A DNA stretch of 64,000 bases from Tetramitus jugosus. Its lineage: Eukaryota > Heterolobosea > Eutetramitea > Acrasida > Vahlkampfiidae. Shown one piece after another: positions 63,173 to 64,000 of this stretch. The translations under genes and the position numbers were made by a program. The notes below the pieces were generated by a model. It was not told where the DNA came from. It saw only the letters and a list, made by a program, of their open reading frames with translations, and did no database searches. The DNA lies in contig OW569348.1 of the NCBI GenBank assembly GCA_937625935.1, positions 609,396 to 673,395 on the forward strand, given 5' to 3'. Each line of letters starts with the position of its first letter. The stretch's first letter is position 1.

Positions 63173-64000
63173 TTGGGTTTGGGTTTGGGTTTGGGTTTGG
63201 GTTTGGGTTTGGGTTTGGGTTTGGGTTTGGGTTTGGGTTTGGGTTTGGGTTTGGGTTTGGGTTTGGGTTTGGGTTTGGGTTTGGGTTTGGGTTTGGGTTT
63301 GGGTTTGGGTTTGGGTTTGGGTTTGGGTTTGGGTTTGGGTTTGGGTTTGGGTTTGGGTTTGGGTTTGGGTTTGGGTTTGGGTTTGGGTTTGGGTTTGGGT
63401 TTGGGTTTGGGTTTGGGTTTGGGTTTGGGTTTGGGTTTGGGTTTGGGTTTGGGTTTGGGTTTGGGTTTGGGTTTGGGTTTGGGTTTGGGTTTGGGTTTGG
63501 GTTTGGGTTTGGGTTTGGGTTTGGGTTTGGGTTTGGGTTTGGGTTTGGGTTTGGGTTTGGGTTTGGGTTTGGGTTTGGGTTTGGGTTTGGGTTTGGGTTT
63601 GGGTTTGGGTTTGGGTTTGGGTTTGGGTTTGGGTTTGGGTTTGGGTTTGGGTTTGGGTTTGGGTTTGGGTTTGGGTTTGGGTTTGGGTTTGGGTTTGGGT
63701 TTGGGTTTGGGTTTGGGTTTGGGTTTGGGTTTGGGTTTGGGTTTGGGTTTGGGTTTGGGTTTGGGTTTGGGTTTGGGTTTGGGTTTGGGTTTGGGTTTGG
63801 GTTTGGGTTTGGGTTTGGGTTTGGGTTTGGGTTTGGGTTTGGGTTTGGGTTTGGGTTTGGGTTTGGGTTTGGGTTTGGGTTTGGGTTTGGGTTTGGGTTT
63901 GGGTTTGGGTTTGGGTTTGGGTTTGGGTTTGGGTTTGGGTTTGGGTTTGATTTGGGTTTGGGTTTGGTGGGTTTGGGTTTGGGTTTGGGTTTGGGTTTGG
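63173..64000 (+). repeat. Terminal TTTGGG telomere repeat array
   Basis: About 138 hexamer lengths of TTTGGG run to the end of the window. The array is perfect from about 63174 to 63945. Then come variant units (TTTGATTTGGG near 63946 and TTTGGTGGG near 63964), and then perfect repeats again to 64000. The G-rich strand runs 5'->3' toward the end, the correct polarity for a right-hand chromosome terminus. The unit differs from TTAGGG, TTTAGGG, TTGGGG and TTTTGGGG. Whether the array stops exactly here cannot be told, since the window ends inside it. Confidence 0.92.

Noticed and set aside
63173..64000. Microsatellite or assembly artefact instead of a telomere
   Set aside because: Length, outward G-strand polarity, position at the end, and two nearby interstitial copies in the same orientation favour a telomere, although the window edge prevents proof.

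Overview
The window looks like the right-hand end of a nuclear chromosome from a compact, intron-poor protist. I favour a heterolobosean amoeboflagellate such as Naegleria, but I infer this from gene content and style only; no search was possible. In support: a flagellar gene set (axonemal dynein heavy chain, an SHIPPO/STPGR-repeat protein, an LRRC46-like LRR protein), an RWP-RK transcription factor, a Dictyostelium TagA-like subtilase, a 7TM-RGS receptor, Asn/Gln/Thr/Ser/His homopolymer tracts, short intergenic gaps, and short GT-AG introns.

Layout. From 1 to 51.2 kb the window is an ordinary gene-dense arm on both strands: a cut-off secreted protein, a C2/papain-fold protein, CCT5, an ADP-ribosyltransferase-like protein, SSR3 (TRAP gamma), PAF1, a coiled-coil protein, a type I membrane protein, a CRAL-TRIO protein, two poorly characterised genes, a 13.6 kb dynein heavy chain gene, a transmembrane subtilase, an STPGR protein, RWP-RK, VPS52, GT61, 7TM-RGS, an EF-hand protein, UTP13/TBL3, an LRRC46-like gene, and a FANCJ-type helicase. 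I resolved eleven introns by reading splice sites against family consensus. They join pieces that look like separate reading frames: the C2/papain-fold gene, CCT5, SSR3, the CRAL-TRIO gene, the dynein (two introns), the subtilase, VPS52, UTP13 and the LRRC46-like gene (two introns).

From about 51.2 kb the character changes. Intact genes become rare (a PD-(D/E)XK nuclease-like protein and a GT14-like glycosyltransferase) among broken ones. The broken genes include a rearranged and frameshifted adenylation-thiolation-GNAT enzyme, a cytochrome b5-like/YqcI-YcgG-like remnant, an unrecognised plus-strand gene split over many frames, and a truncated Mutator-like transposase with a SWIM zinc finger. 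Beyond 61.3 kb lies telomere-associated DNA: two short interstitial TTTGGG tracts, a 39-bp tandem repeat built on a 16-bp palindrome, and about 0.83 kb of TTTGGG repeats running to the window end with the G-rich strand 5'->3' outward, as at a real right telomere.

The genes serve general housekeeping (folding, secretion, transcription, ribosome biogenesis, vesicle tethering, DNA repair), flagellar assembly and signalling. The most noteworthy stretch is the decayed subtelomeric locus at 51.2-61.3 kb: it may be the remains of a small specialised-metabolite pathway, later broken by inversion, transposon loss and telomere addition. Sequencing indels could mimic part of that decay.
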